From: Lamellibrachia columna
Lineage: Eukaryota > Annelida > Polychaeta > Sabellida > Siboglinidae
DNA length: 64,000 bases
Reading direction: 5' to 3'
Assembly (NCBI GenBank): GCA_963662155.1
Contig: OY759270.1
Coordinates: 50,049,803 to 50,113,802 of the forward strand
Shown: piece after piece, positions 13,001-21,205 of the stretch
How the letters are laid out: each line of letters opens with the position of its first letter
Numbering within the stretch: position 1 is the first letter of the stretch
Program-made: the position numbers and the translations under genes
The notes under the pieces: generated by a model
What the model saw: only the letters and a program-made list of their open reading frames with translations
Told to the model about the DNA's origin: nothing
Databases searched by the model: none

Positions 13001-16000
13001 GATGTTTTAGGGTCTGAGAATAGGTTGTTGTTCCAGGGTTTGATAATGTGCTGTTTTTCTTTCAGGGTCTCAAAGCAGTGACCGTACCCATCCTGTAGAC
13101 CCATCAGGTCGCCACATTCAGGCCCCAAATGCCTACGGCCAGCAGGACCCCAACCAAATGGCACTGCGGTCCAAGTCTACGTCGAACCTGGAAGGCCCAA
13201 TGCCTGGCCAGCCACACGACTACCGCCAGGCAGCATCCATGAGCACACTGCCTCGCGGTCATCCCCAACAACCCGGGCCAGACCACCCTGACCGCTCCCT
13301 GTCACAGCCAGACTTCAACGCATCAATGATGAAGGGTAACTACAAGAACTACCCCCAGGGTAGATACGACCCCAATGACAGAGGGCAGGAATCACCGCAG
13401 ATGCCACCGCAGCCGACATACATGAATCAGAGCGAGATCCAGCAACAATACGCTGCCTACTCAAAACATGGGGCGTCACCCCCACACCAGGGTAATCTGG
13501 AGGGACGTAGTGCAAAGTCAATGTCTAGCTTGAATCACGATGAGATGAACCAGCGCCGTAGCCAGCACCCGCGCTCCCATGAACTAGAACAACAGGGCCA
13601 GATGGGTGTGCCCTACTATAAGAATGCCCCGCGGATGGAGCCAGGGGTTCCGTATGATGGCCAGCCGAAATCAGTGAAGGCGACTACACTGCAGAAGCCA
13701 CCAGGCCCAGAGGAGGGCAGGAGTCCCACACACAATGGCTTCTATGAGGCCAGACCTGTGCGCGCCCCTGACCCCCAACGCCCCCTGTATCAGCAGCGGG
13801 TGGCTGACATGTCCAGACCGCCCCATGCTGGTTCACCCCCACGGGCTCTGACCAGCTCATCCCAACAGCCTCGTTACCCCAACAGTGAGGGGGGCACCCT
13901 GCGTGGCAGACCCGAGTTCCAGCGAGACAAGCAGTCACCATTGACCAGGCTGGAGAAGTACGACCACACGAATCAGTCACCAGACTTGCCACCCCCGCCA
14001 GACATGCCCCCTGATCTACCCCCGCCCCCTGAAGGCCTACCCCCTTACAGTGATGACCTGCCACCGCCACCTCCCCACTTGAGTGCGGGTGATGCTGGGG
14101 TGCCGGAACAACGGCGCCGAGGGTCTGGAGGCCCTGAATTTCAGCAACAGAGGGGTGGGCCTGAAGTTAGGCTGGATCAGTACGGCAAGGCAGTGCAGAA
14201 AGCAGGCGCCTACCCTGGCCCTGGTGGCAACTACGGAACTTACCAGAATCAAGCACCAGGTGGCGGAATATCGAGTCGGCCACAGCAGCAGCCAATCAAA
14301 CCTCAGCTTGATTCTCGTCAGCCGACGAAACTGAAGGTTTCAGCCGGTCAGTACCAGCCACGCCGTGAGTCTGACACCAGGTCACAGACAAGTGACACGC
14401 AGCAGAAATCGAAGCCTCCAGTGGCCGCCAAACCGCGCATACTGTCGACCGATCTCACTGAACCCGGCCCATCACCGTCGCCATGGGAACGCGAGCAGAA
14501 GGAGCGTGAGATCAAGCGACTGGAGGAGGAGGCGCGTACTCTACGGCAACAGGAGATTCAAGAGCTGGAAGCCCTCGGTGACCGTCTATCCTCTCAAGGG
14601 CGCGAACGTCTGCGGCGGTTACGTTTGGATGAGGAGTTTGACCGGAGAGTGAGGGAGGCATCCACCAAGGATGACGATGAGCGGGAAGTTGACTCGGACA
14701 CAGACATGGGTGAACGCGCCTCAGTAAGTAACTCTACTGTACAGTTTCTCTTGATACAGCCATGTCACGTTTATGCACAACACTTTGGCAACCAAAGGTT
14801 TTGGCTGGATTAACAAAACACCCTATTATCACCCATGCTACAACTATCAATAATTTAAGTGTAATGTACCATGAAATTTATATTGCTCTATTAGTTGATT
14901 GATATGCAGTAACTGATATGAACTTGTGTTTTGTGTGTCAGGGCCGCGCCAAGATGCTGCGCATGATGCAGGAAGACCTGGTGCGAAGACAGAAGCAGGT
15001 GGAGGACGACAAAAACCACAAGATTGCAGAGGACAGTCAGGTCAACGTTGACATGATGGAGAGGTCAGTGCTTAACTAGATCTAACCACAGTCTCATAAA
15101 AGTAACCAGTTCCAGCTGGCATGTGGACATCGAAGCCATTTATCTATCCAAAGTGCACAATTTTAAAGCGAAACAAAAGGCATGGTTTTGGGGCTATGCA
15201 CCTAAAAGGTATAATAAAACTAACCACGTGCAATTGAAATCAAGAATATCACGCCAGTGGTTTACTCAGAATGTGTTCTAAAAGTTGTAGATTCTGGTCA
15301 TTTCTCCGAATGACCGAGGGCTAACATGTGAATGGTTTAGTAAACAAATGCCAAAATATATTACATAGTTGAATTTGGATGCAAATAGCATGGCCATATC
15401 CTATTGGCAAGAATGGGAATAGGGGTATTTTCATTTGGCGAGCGAATATTGCCAGAATTTCGCACTCGTGACATAGTGTTATCTAACAGTATGGCGCGGC
15501 CCATGAGATTAAGATGTGCATTCAGCAAGGTTTTCTAGTAAACCAATGGCATGATATTCTTAGTTGCAGTTACAAATGGTTATGCTTGAGTAACTCTTAT
15601 AGGTGCATAGGCCAGAAACCATGAATTTTGTTTCGCTTTAATAGATATGTGGCCAGTCCATGTCATGTTTTCTAGTATATTCACACTGCTAGCATTTAGA
15701 CAGTTGGCAGATAATTTGTTCCCAACATTTATCATCCTCTGTGACAATGAGCACTATAGTAGTCAACACATTTGATGAATGTTCAGTTTACATTTAACTA
15801 GTTTGATACTAATTAAGTTAAGTAAAGGGTTATTTTATTATTAGAATTGTGATCGATTATACTACAAACTGTAATGTAGACATTTTTATTGCTGTAGAAA
15901 GTTGTCATTGTATTGGACGTGTGTAATATATGCTAGATTGTTGCGTATGATTTCACGGTAAAACCAAAACTATTCAGCACACCTCCTACCCATATGTTCC

Positions 16001-19000
16001 CAGAGGCTCTGTCAACACTGCATAGATTAGACTTGTCTCACTGATAAACTTACTTTCTGTCCATGTGTCACTGGAGTCCTTCATAATGATACCCTGTCCA
16101 GCAAGCCTTCAGACTTTCCTTTCCCCGGTGCTTGCTTGCAGACAAGAGCGCCGTCTGCAGCGGTTTGAGAACGAGTGTGAGGAACAACGAGTGCGTCAGA
16201 TGAAGCGACAAGAGAAACGCGCCCAGGCAACCGAGGACTATCTGCTCAAACAACGGGTACAGCAGCTTTCTCTTTGGTGCTCAGTGCATGTGTGTAAGGA
16301 TTGTGTAGTGATAGCAAATAAATGTGCCTACCCACTATATGGTTCTAAGAAATGTGCCATTTGTATAAAAAGAACCTAGCTGTAAATGTTTGGTAGGACT
16401 GTTAAACATGCTGCAAGATCATGACTCTGTTTAGAGACTGGTGTATTTGCTGTAACTGTGGTGCTGAGATAACTCCTAACACTGTGATGCACAGTTTGTA
16501 AATGTGCTGTAAAATTGAAAAAGATGTTATGTCATGTGTAATATAATTAATTGTGCTACAATAGTGAGGAACCTACACTGTGATACAGTGCTGTTAGACA
16601 ACCAGTGGCTTATTTGGGGGGGACGTTGGGTCATGGCCCCGTCTTTGGTTTTGGGATTAGATTTTTTGTGAATAACATATTGCACCACTACATGGTAGCA
16701 TGGCAAACTAATGGGTGACTAAACTTGGCCCCCCTTTCCCCCCTGAGATCCTAAGTATGCCACTATAGACAATGGGTAACATTGAGGCTAAGATAGTGTT
16801 TGATTTACCCAGGAGTCCAAAACTCTTTGTATCCTCCTGATTTCTTATACAGCCCATGGTAGCAGTCCAAGACTCCATGTGTCCTCGTGATTCCTTATAC
16901 AGCCCATGGTAGGAGTCCAAGACTCCTTGTATCCTCGTGATTCCTTATACAGCCCATGGTAGGAGTCCAAGACTCCTTGTGTCCTCCTGCTTCCTTATAC
17001 AGCCCATGGTAGGAGTCCAAGACTCCTTGTGTCCTCCTGATTCCTTATACAGCCCATGGTAGGAGTCCAAGACTCCTTGTGTCCTCGTGATTCCTTATAC
17101 AGCCCATGGTAGGAGTCCAAGACTCCTTGTGTCCTCCTGATTCCTTATACAGCCCTTTGTAGGAGTCCAAGACTCCTTGTGTCCTCCTGATTCCTTATAC
17201 AGTCCATGGTAGGAGTCCAAGACTCCTTGTGTCCTCCTGATTCCTTATACAGCCCTTTGTAGGAGTCCAAGACTCCTTGTGTCCTCCTGATTCCTTATAC
17301 AGCCCATGGTAGGAGTCCAAGACTTTTTGTGTCTGTCTGATTCCTTATACAGCCCATGGTAGGAGTCCAAGACTCCTTGTGTCCTCCTGATTCCTTATAC
17401 AGCCCATGGTAGGAGTCCAAGACTCCTTGTGTCCTCCTGATTCCTTATACAGCCCATGGTAGGAGTCCAAGACTCCTTGTGTCCTCGTGATTCCTTATAC
17501 AGCCCATGGTAGGAGTCCAAGACTCCTTGTGTCCTCCTGATTCCTTATACAGCCCTTTGTAGGAGTCCAAGACTCCTTGTGTCCTCCTGATTCCTTATAC
17601 AGTCCATGGTAGGAGTCCAAGACTCCTTGTGTCCTCCTGATTCCTTATACAGCCCTTTGTAGGAGTCCAAGACTCCTTGTGTCCTCCTGATTCCTTATAC
17701 AGCCCATGGTAGGAGTCCAAGACTTTTTGTGTCTGTCTGATTCCTTATACAGCCCATGGTAGGAGTCCAAGACTCCTTGTGTCCTCCTGATTCCTTATAC
17801 AGCCCTTTGTAGGAGTCCAAGACTCCTTGTGTCCTCCTGATTCCTTATACAGCCCATGGTAGGAGTCCAAGACTCTTGGTATCCTCATGATTCCTTATAC
17901 AGCCCATGGTAGGAGTCCAAGATCCTTGTGTCCTCCTGATTCCTTATACAGCCCTTTGTAGGAGTCCAAGACTCCTTGTGTCCTCCTGATTCCTTATACA
18001 GCCCATGGTAGGAGTCCAAGACTCTTTGTGTCTATCTTATTCTTTATACAGCCCATGGTAGGAGTCCAAGACTCCTTGTGTCCTCCTGATTCCTTATACA
18101 GCCCTTTGTAGGAGTCCAAGACTCCTTGTGTCCTCCTGATTCTTTATACAGCCCATGGTAGGAGTCCAAGACTCTTTGTGTCTGTCTGATTCCTTATACA
18201 GCCCATGGTAGGAGTCCAAGACTCTTTGTGTCTATCTGATTCCTTATACAGCCCATGGTAGGAGTCCAAGACTCCTTGTGTCCTCGTGATTCCTTATACA
18301 GCCCATGGTAGGAGTCCAAGACTCCTTGTGTCCTCCTGATTCCTTATACAGCCCATGGTAGGAGTCCAAGACTCTTTGTGTCTGTCTGATTCCTTATACA
18401 GCCCATGGTAGGAGTCCAAGACTCTTTGTATCCTCCTGATTCCTTATACAGCCCATGGTAGGAGTCCATGACTCCTTGTGTCCTCCTGATTCCTTATACA
18501 GCCCTTTGTAGGAGTCCAAGACTCCTTGTGTCCTCCTGATTCCTTATACAGCCCTTTGTAGGAGTCAAAGACTCCTTGTATCCTCCTGATTCTGTATACA
18601 ACCCATGGTAGGCATCTGTGTGACTCCCTACTTGAGCAATGATAAATGCAATGCTAAACGAGCCAATGACATAACATTCGCTTCTGTTTGTTAGAAAGCA
18701 CACGTAAACAACAACGCTGCTCTCAGATCCAACGTTCTTTGAGTAATATATTTAATTCTTAACTAACTAAAACAATAAGAAACTAATCCTTAGTTTGGCA
18801 AATGGAGGCATTCGAACTGTGGTACCACACTGTGGACTGGTGATCAGTCCATAGTGTGGTACCATTGTTATAGCTGTTCCCACAAAGAAATTAACATTAA
18901 ATTTTTTTCAAAAAGTGTTGAAAAAGATCAAATTTGTCTACGGACTCCCACCAATTCTTTGTGAAAATGAGTACTTGCACAGTGTGATATTATCGTGTGA

Positions 19001-21205
19001 AGCTGTAGGCTGATGACACTGACTGTGTTGTCTGTAGGAGATGAGGGAGCGACAGCGTCGGGAGATGGAAGAGCATCAGAGGCAGCAGCGACTGGAGGAG
19101 GAGAGACAGCGGGAGAAACAGCGGGAGGAGCTACGCAGGAAGAAGGAACTGGTGAGTGGGGGGAGAGGACACATCGGGGGAACTGGGGAGTGGGGGATGA
19201 GGGCACACCGGGGGAACTGGTGAGTGGAGGAGGAGGGCACACCATGGGGAACTGGTGAGTGAGGGAGGAGGGCACACCATGGGGGAACTGGTGAGTGAGG
19301 GAGGAGGGCACACCATGGGGAACTGGTGAGTGAGGGAGGAGGGCGCACCATGAGGAATGAGCAGTGGCTCTCTACAATTGTCACGCTTTCTCTATGTTGG
19401 TGTGCAAATCTTATTTATCTTTAACATTAAAGTTATGGCGTGTATATAATTTGTAATTCATTGGATCTGAATATAAGTTTTTATATTATGTCATTAAAAT
19501 ATTGGGGGCAAATCTAGTGGGTCTGGCAGACATTTTCTGGTGTACTGATATGTTAGATGCACCAGTGTCGCAAGGTCTGACGGCTCTTTGTTTTGTGCAG
19601 GAACGGAGCCAGCTGCGAGAGATGGAGGAACGGGTGATGCGTGACGAGGCACGTGCACGTGATGAAGCACGTGCGCGTGACGAGGCACGTGCGCGTGACG
19701 AGGCACGTGCGCGTGATGAGGCGCGTAATGAGGCACGTGTGCGTGAAGCAGAGAAAATGCACCAGATGTCGAGTGTGCAACGGTCCGAAGTCGAGCTGCG
19801 ACACGAGTTCAGTCAGATGAAGTTTGTGAGCAGTTCAGGGCCACAATATGATGGTGGCAGTGGCCCAGGGCCACAATATCGTGGACAAAGCAACATCCCT
19901 GAGGTACAGTACAGCGGACAAAGTACTATAACAGAGCCACAGTATAGTGGCCCCGGGCCACAGTACGGGGTTCAGAGCAGTGGCCCTGGGCCAAAATATG
20001 GTGCTCAAGGCAGTGGGCCCAGGCCAAAATATGCAGGTCAAGCGAATGCACCAGGACCACAATATGCAGGTCAAATGAGTGCACCAGGGCCACAATATGC
20101 AGGTCAAATGAATGCACCAGGGCCACAATATACAAGTCAAATGAGTGCACCAGGACCACAGTATGCAGGTCAAATGAGTGCACCTGGAGGTCAAATTACA
20201 GGCCCTGGGCCACAGTATGGAGGTCAAGTCAGTGCTCCTGGACTACAATATGGAGGTCAATTCGGTGGCCCTGGGCCACAATATGGAGGTCAAGTCGGTG
20301 GCCCTGGTCCACAATACGGAGGTCAAGTCGGTGGCCCTGGACCACAATATGGAGGTCATGTCAGTGCACCCAGGCCACAATATGTAGACCAAGTCAGTGC
20401 AACTGTGCCACAGTACAGAAGCCCAGGGCCTCAATATGCAGGTCAAACGAGTGCACCAGGTCCACAATATGCAGGTCAAGCGGGTGTACCTGGACCAAAG
20501 TTGAAGAGTCAGTCTGGCGATCCAACACAACGTCCCACATCAGCCATTTACTCCAAGCCTCTGGAGAAGCATGTGCCGAGTCCTCCAGAGCGCTGGTCGT
20601 CCTACGACTTGTACAAGGACACAAGTGGCTCCTCCTATGCTGGGCTTCCACACGAGCCAGTTCCTGCTGGCATTCAGCAGATGGCACCATCACGCTCACA
20701 GTCAAGTTCATCTGTGTTGCGACAGCCCGACCAATCTGGCAGCAGCAAGAAGTCTGTGTCCTTCAATGATACTCTTGCTACAGAGATACATGATTACAGT
20801 CGATTCGATTCAACGTCATCGGCAGAGGCGAGCAACTTCTCGCCGCCACCACAGCAGGGCTATGCTAATTCATACGACAGCCGCACTGGTGCTCCCACAC
20901 AGTATTCACAGACACCTGAGAAAGCACAATCAGAACTGATGGATCAGAGGACTCCTGAAAACATGTATGATCCACGTCTTATACCCGGTCCTACCCCTGG
21001 GGTAGTGGGTGCGCAGGAGGTGTACCGTGATCCGCGGGACAGGATCGCCGCAGCCAAAGCAATGCCAATGAAGCCACCAGGCCCCGAACGCATGTCCTTC
21101 CGAGACAAGATGAAGATGTTTGCACATGAAGCTGGGGAGAGCACACCCAAAGACAAAGCGAAGATCTCACGTGCCCAGCACTGGATCGAAGTCTCTGGTC
21201 AGTAG
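1..21205 (+). CDS. AFDN: Afadin/canoe, 3' two-thirds of the gene (21 exons, 5' end outside window)
   Basis: Actin-binding scaffold that couples nectins to the cortical cytoskeleton at adherens junctions. Exons read from the sequence: 1-65 (partial), 432-526, 805-1005, 1247-1416, 1911-1957, 2328-2533, 2875-3115, 3448-3492, 4286-4551, 7470-7812, 8413-8489, 8610-8726, 9089-9154, 9411-9484, 10926-11044, 12444-12599, 13066-14723, 14942-15063, 16142-16256, 19038-19151, 19601-21205. All junctions are GT-AG and all phases agree. Starting at base 2 the joined frame is 5901 nt, ending in TAG at 21203. The order FHA, DIL, PDZ, proline-rich, charged helix and basic C-terminal motif is that of afadin. The Ras-association domains must lie upstream of the window. 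The last exons are richer in low-complexity repeats than I know from vertebrate afadin. Exon limits come from consensus and homology, not from transcripts. Confidence 0.95.
1247..1957 (+). CDS. AFDN: Afadin exons 4-5: linker between FHA and DIL domains
   Basis: Exon 4 (1247-1416) encodes a polar linker rich in Ser, Glu and Pro with the segment FETTFDVDGHIETVT, which matches the short conserved patch seen after the FHA domain in other afadins. Exon 5 (1911-1957) is a 47-nt mini-exon reading EPEDLLPAMLEFREE, the lead-in to the DIL domain. The intron between them (1417-1910) carries a 25-bp sequence repeated twice (about 1703-1752, containing GTTGACACCCAGCAGGTGT) and otherwise no recognisable feature. 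Confidence 0.85.
2187..2327 (+). repeat. 41-bp tandem repeat touching the exon 6 acceptor
   Basis: Three copies of a 41-bp unit (starting TGTAAGACTGTGACAGTCTG, ending GTATGTACATTG) run straight into the acceptor of afadin exon 6. The third copy ends ATTGTAG, the functional acceptor, while the earlier copies end ATTGTGTG. Each unit contains the inverted repeat GACTGTGACAGTC. Confidence 0.85.
2328..7812 (+). CDS. AFDN: Afadin exons 6-10: dilute (DIL) domain
   Basis: Exons 2328-2533, 2875-3115, 3448-3492, 4286-4551 and 7470-7812 encode an all-helical DIL domain like the myosin V cargo-binding tail. Diagnostic phrases are LAPTYTLYMAIRYR, GALSFWMANASELLHF, MSLLRRCRVNAALTIQLFSQ, EKQGLELAADCHLARI, CFKLNSLQLRALLENY and LPFLLPEDGYSCD. 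The 45-nt exon 8 is the least conserved part. The domain boundary is supported on both sides by afadin-specific sequence. Intron 9 (4552-7469) is enlarged by a TTAA-type DNA transposon, and intron 8 by a degenerate tandem array. Confidence 0.93.
3790..4300 (+). repeat. Degenerate ~60-bp array that includes the exon 9 acceptor
   Basis: Intron 8 contains about eight diverged units with the pattern TTGACACAG, GTGTTGTCATT, CATGTCACTAA, CATTTGCATG. The last unit is the intron-exon junction itself: GACACAG, then the exon start GTGACGTGC, then GTGTTGTCGTC and CATGTCACTG, which are coding. The array therefore seems to descend from, or share ancestry with, the splice site and the first ~45 coding bases of exon 9. 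Confidence 0.7.
5176..5397 (+). pseudogene. N-terminal remnant of the transposon protein
   Basis: ATG at 5176 opens a 74-codon frame ending at a good donor (GAC then GTACGT at 5398). It starts MSGRYGKSKRSFGTKP, a basic start typical of this class of mobile-element protein, and ends in an acidic tail (SEADTSADAP). It is broken by one in-frame TGA at 5272-5274. No exon encoding the catalytic core follows. Confidence 0.45.
5846..6152 (+). pseudogene. C-terminal remnant of a 'Mutator-like transposase domain' protein
   Basis: After an acceptor (CATGCAG, ending 5845) an open frame reads WSPKTGFVGLQRV, then AEFNSG, then GIASGERLI, then KKADRKRLHEAE, and ends with YAAGEF before TAG at 6150. The order of a W-x-PK motif, FVGL, F-N-x-G, a basic stretch and a final Y-x-AG-x-F is one I associate with the tail of proteins annotated in many invertebrates as mutator-like transposase domain proteins. 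The catalytic core is missing, so the element cannot move itself. The name rests on recollection of the family, not on a search. Confidence 0.55.
8413..11044 (+). CDS. AFDN: Afadin exons 11-15: PDZ domain
   Basis: Exons 8413-8489, 8610-8726, 9089-9154, 9411-9484 and 10926-11044. The PDZ fold starts at PEIINVTFNKVSG. The carboxylate-binding loop reads GSMGLSIVAAK, with GLSI in place of the classical GLGF, as in other afadins. It continues with GIYVKSVVAGGGAAKDGRL, GDQLLEVDGRSL, AAEYMTRTG and TLKVAKQGAIYHGLATLL. In the family this domain binds the C-terminus of nectins. The fold is cut by four introns, of which intron 14 carries a 1.1-kb TTAA-flanked element. Confidence 0.94.
9681..10807. mobile_element. 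Non-autonomous TTAA-flanked element (1.13 kb)
   Basis: It lies in afadin intron 14. The left end TTAAGGTAGTTGGG (9681-9694) and right end CCCAACTACCTTAA (10794-10807) form a perfect 14-bp terminal inverted repeat that includes the TTAA target site. No long reading frame or transposase motif is present inside. Near the right end lie two short palindromes, CCTAGCATGTTAGG and GCTAACACGTTAGC. Most likely it is a MITE-like derivative of a Kolobok or piggyBac-type element. Confidence 0.75.
11066..11432 (+). mobile_element. tRNA-derived SINE with duplicated tail
   Basis: It lies in afadin intron 15. The head has a good polymerase III A box (TAGCTCGGTGG, 11075-11085) and a decayed B box (GGCTCAAGTCA, about 11119-11129), separated by a tRNA-like anticodon arm (GGACTGTCAGTC). 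The body (CATTTCAAAACTTGG onward) is present twice in tandem, at 11133-11284 and 11285-11432, each ending in an A-rich stretch after GGGACATTGAAAA. The same head-body junction occurs in the minus-strand copy near 31925. Confidence 0.75.
11640..12411 (+). repeat. 33-bp minisatellite, ~23 copies
   Basis: The consensus is TGTTCTGTTGGTTCCAGTAG followed by TCACTTGTTACAA. Because 33 is a multiple of three, long artificial open frames exist on both strands. A few units are shortened (for example near 12115 and 12405). The array ends about 30 bp before the acceptor of afadin exon 16. Each unit contains a pyrimidine-rich TTCTGTTGGTTCCAG that resembles a 3' splice site. Confidence 0.95.
12444..14723 (+). 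CDS. AFDN: Afadin exons 16-17: disordered proline/glutamine-rich region
   Basis: Exon 16 (12444-12599) and the 1658-nt exon 17 (13066-14723) encode a polar, Pro/Gln/Ser/Arg-rich stretch with no fold visible. Near 13987-14080 lie runs of four and five prolines (DLPPPPDMPPDLPPPPEG and LPPPPPH) suited to profilin, EVH1 or SH3 partners. The end of exon 17 turns into charged helix (EREIKRLEEEARTLRQQEIQ and QGRERLRRLRLDEEFDRR), corresponding to the conserved coiled coil of afadin. The frame is open through the whole exon, and the donor at 14724 is a good consensus. Confidence 0.92.
14942..19151 (+). CDS. AFDN: Afadin exons 18-20: charged single-helix region
   Basis: Exons 14942-15063, 16142-16256 and 19038-19151 encode an Arg/Glu/Gln-rich helix (examples RRLQRFENECEEQRVRQMKR and RRKKEL) typical of the ER/K-like helix in the C-terminal half of afadin. 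The phases (0, 2, 0, 0) fit without gaps. Intron 18 contains a MITE, and intron 19 (16257-19037) is mostly a 50-bp minisatellite. The donor after exon 20 is the first of several near-identical donors repeated in tandem. Confidence 0.88.
15163..15641. mobile_element. MITE with long inverted repeats and TTAA ends
   Basis: This 479-bp element in afadin intron 18 has arms of roughly 105-115 bp that pair with each other. The left arm starts TTAAAGCGAAACAAAA and the right arm ends TTTTGTTTCGCTTTAA. Further in, GGCTATGCACCTAAAAGG pairs with CTTATAGGTGCATAGGCC, and AAGAATATCACGCCAGTGG pairs with CAATGGCATGATATTCTT. It has no coding capacity. The TTAA ends suggest the same transposition system as the other two elements in this gene. 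Confidence 0.85.
16805..18610 (+). repeat. 50-bp minisatellite, ~36 copies with an 8-unit higher-order repeat
   Basis: The unit starts GGTAGGAGTCCAAGACTCCT, continues TGTGTCCTCCTGATTCCTTA and ends TACAGCCCAT. Variants (CCCTTTGT for CCCATGGT, GTCCTCGTGA, and GACTTTTTGTGTCTGTCTGA) recur at exactly 400-bp spacing: 17081 and 17481, 17321 and 17721. Blocks near 17000-17400 and 17400-17800 are therefore a recent eight-unit duplication. It occupies most of afadin intron 19. Confidence 0.95.
18820..18864. repeat. 20-bp inverted repeat with 5-nt loop
   Basis: TGGTACCACACTGTGGACTG (18820-18839) and CAGTCCATAGTGTGGTACCA (18845-18864) pair with one mismatch around the loop GTGAT. It lies in afadin intron 19, about 170 bp upstream of exon 20. 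It could form a hairpin in RNA or be a remnant of an insertion. Confidence 0.85.
19146..19350 (+). repeat. ~35-bp tandem repeat of the exon 20 splice donor
   Basis: The end of exon 20 plus its donor (GAACTG then GTGAGTG) is repeated about six times at 34-36 bp spacing. GT donors stand at 19152 (used), 19220, 19255, 19291 and 19326. The copy at 19186 is mutated to GG. Between them lies a G-rich filler (GAGGGAGGAGGGCACACCAT). Confidence 0.9.
19601..21205 (+). CDS. AFDN: Afadin terminal exon 21: RDEA and GPQY repeats, conserved C-terminal motif
   Basis: The 1605-nt terminal exon begins with a charged helix in which a 6-residue RARDEA unit is repeated about five times (19648-19740). It then carries a degenerate 12-residue repeat with the core GPQYGGQ or APGPQYAGQM (about 19835-20510, some 18 copies). 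After that come serine-rich linkers and the motif MSFRDKMKMFAHEAGE, similar to the basic C-terminal motif of other afadins. The frame stays open through the repeats, whose units are multiples of three. The stop is TAG at 21203-21205. Confidence 0.9.
   Translation, partial: ERSQLREMEERVMRDEARARDEARARDEARARDEARARDEARNEARVREAEKMHQMSSVQRSEVELRHEFSQMKFVSSSGPQYDGGSGPGPQYRGQSNIPEVQYSGQSTITEPQYSGPGPQYGVQSSGPGPKYGAQGSGPRPKYAGQANAPGPQYAGQMSAPGPQYAGQMNAPGPQYTSQMSAPGPQYAGQMSAPGGQITGPGPQYGGQVSAPGLQYGGQFGGPGPQYGGQVGGPGPQYGGQVGGPGPQYGGHVSAPRPQYVDQVSATVPQYRSPGPQYAGQTSAPGPQYAGQAGVPGPKLKSQSGDPTQRPTSAIYSKPLEKHVPSPPERWSSYDLYKDTSGSSYAGLPHEPVPAGIQQMAPSRSQSSSSVLRQPDQSGSSKKSVSFNDTLATEIHDYSRFDSTSSAEASNFSPPPQQGYANSYDSRTGAPTQYSQTPEKAQSELMDQRTPENMYDPRLIPGPTPGVVGAQEVYRDPRDRIAAAKAMPMKPPGPERMSFRDKMKMFAHEAGESTPKDKAKISRAQHWIEVSGQ

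Noticed and set aside
16805..18610. CRISPR-like look of the 50-bp array (and of the 38-bp array at 56243-56772)
   Set aside because: Units follow each other without unique spacers, and the context is an animal intron or intergenic region.
19553..20530. Cys/Trp/His-rich minus-strand frames opposite the GPQY repeats
   Set aside because: They arise from the complement of the GPQY-coding repeat. The plus strand is the last exon of afadin.
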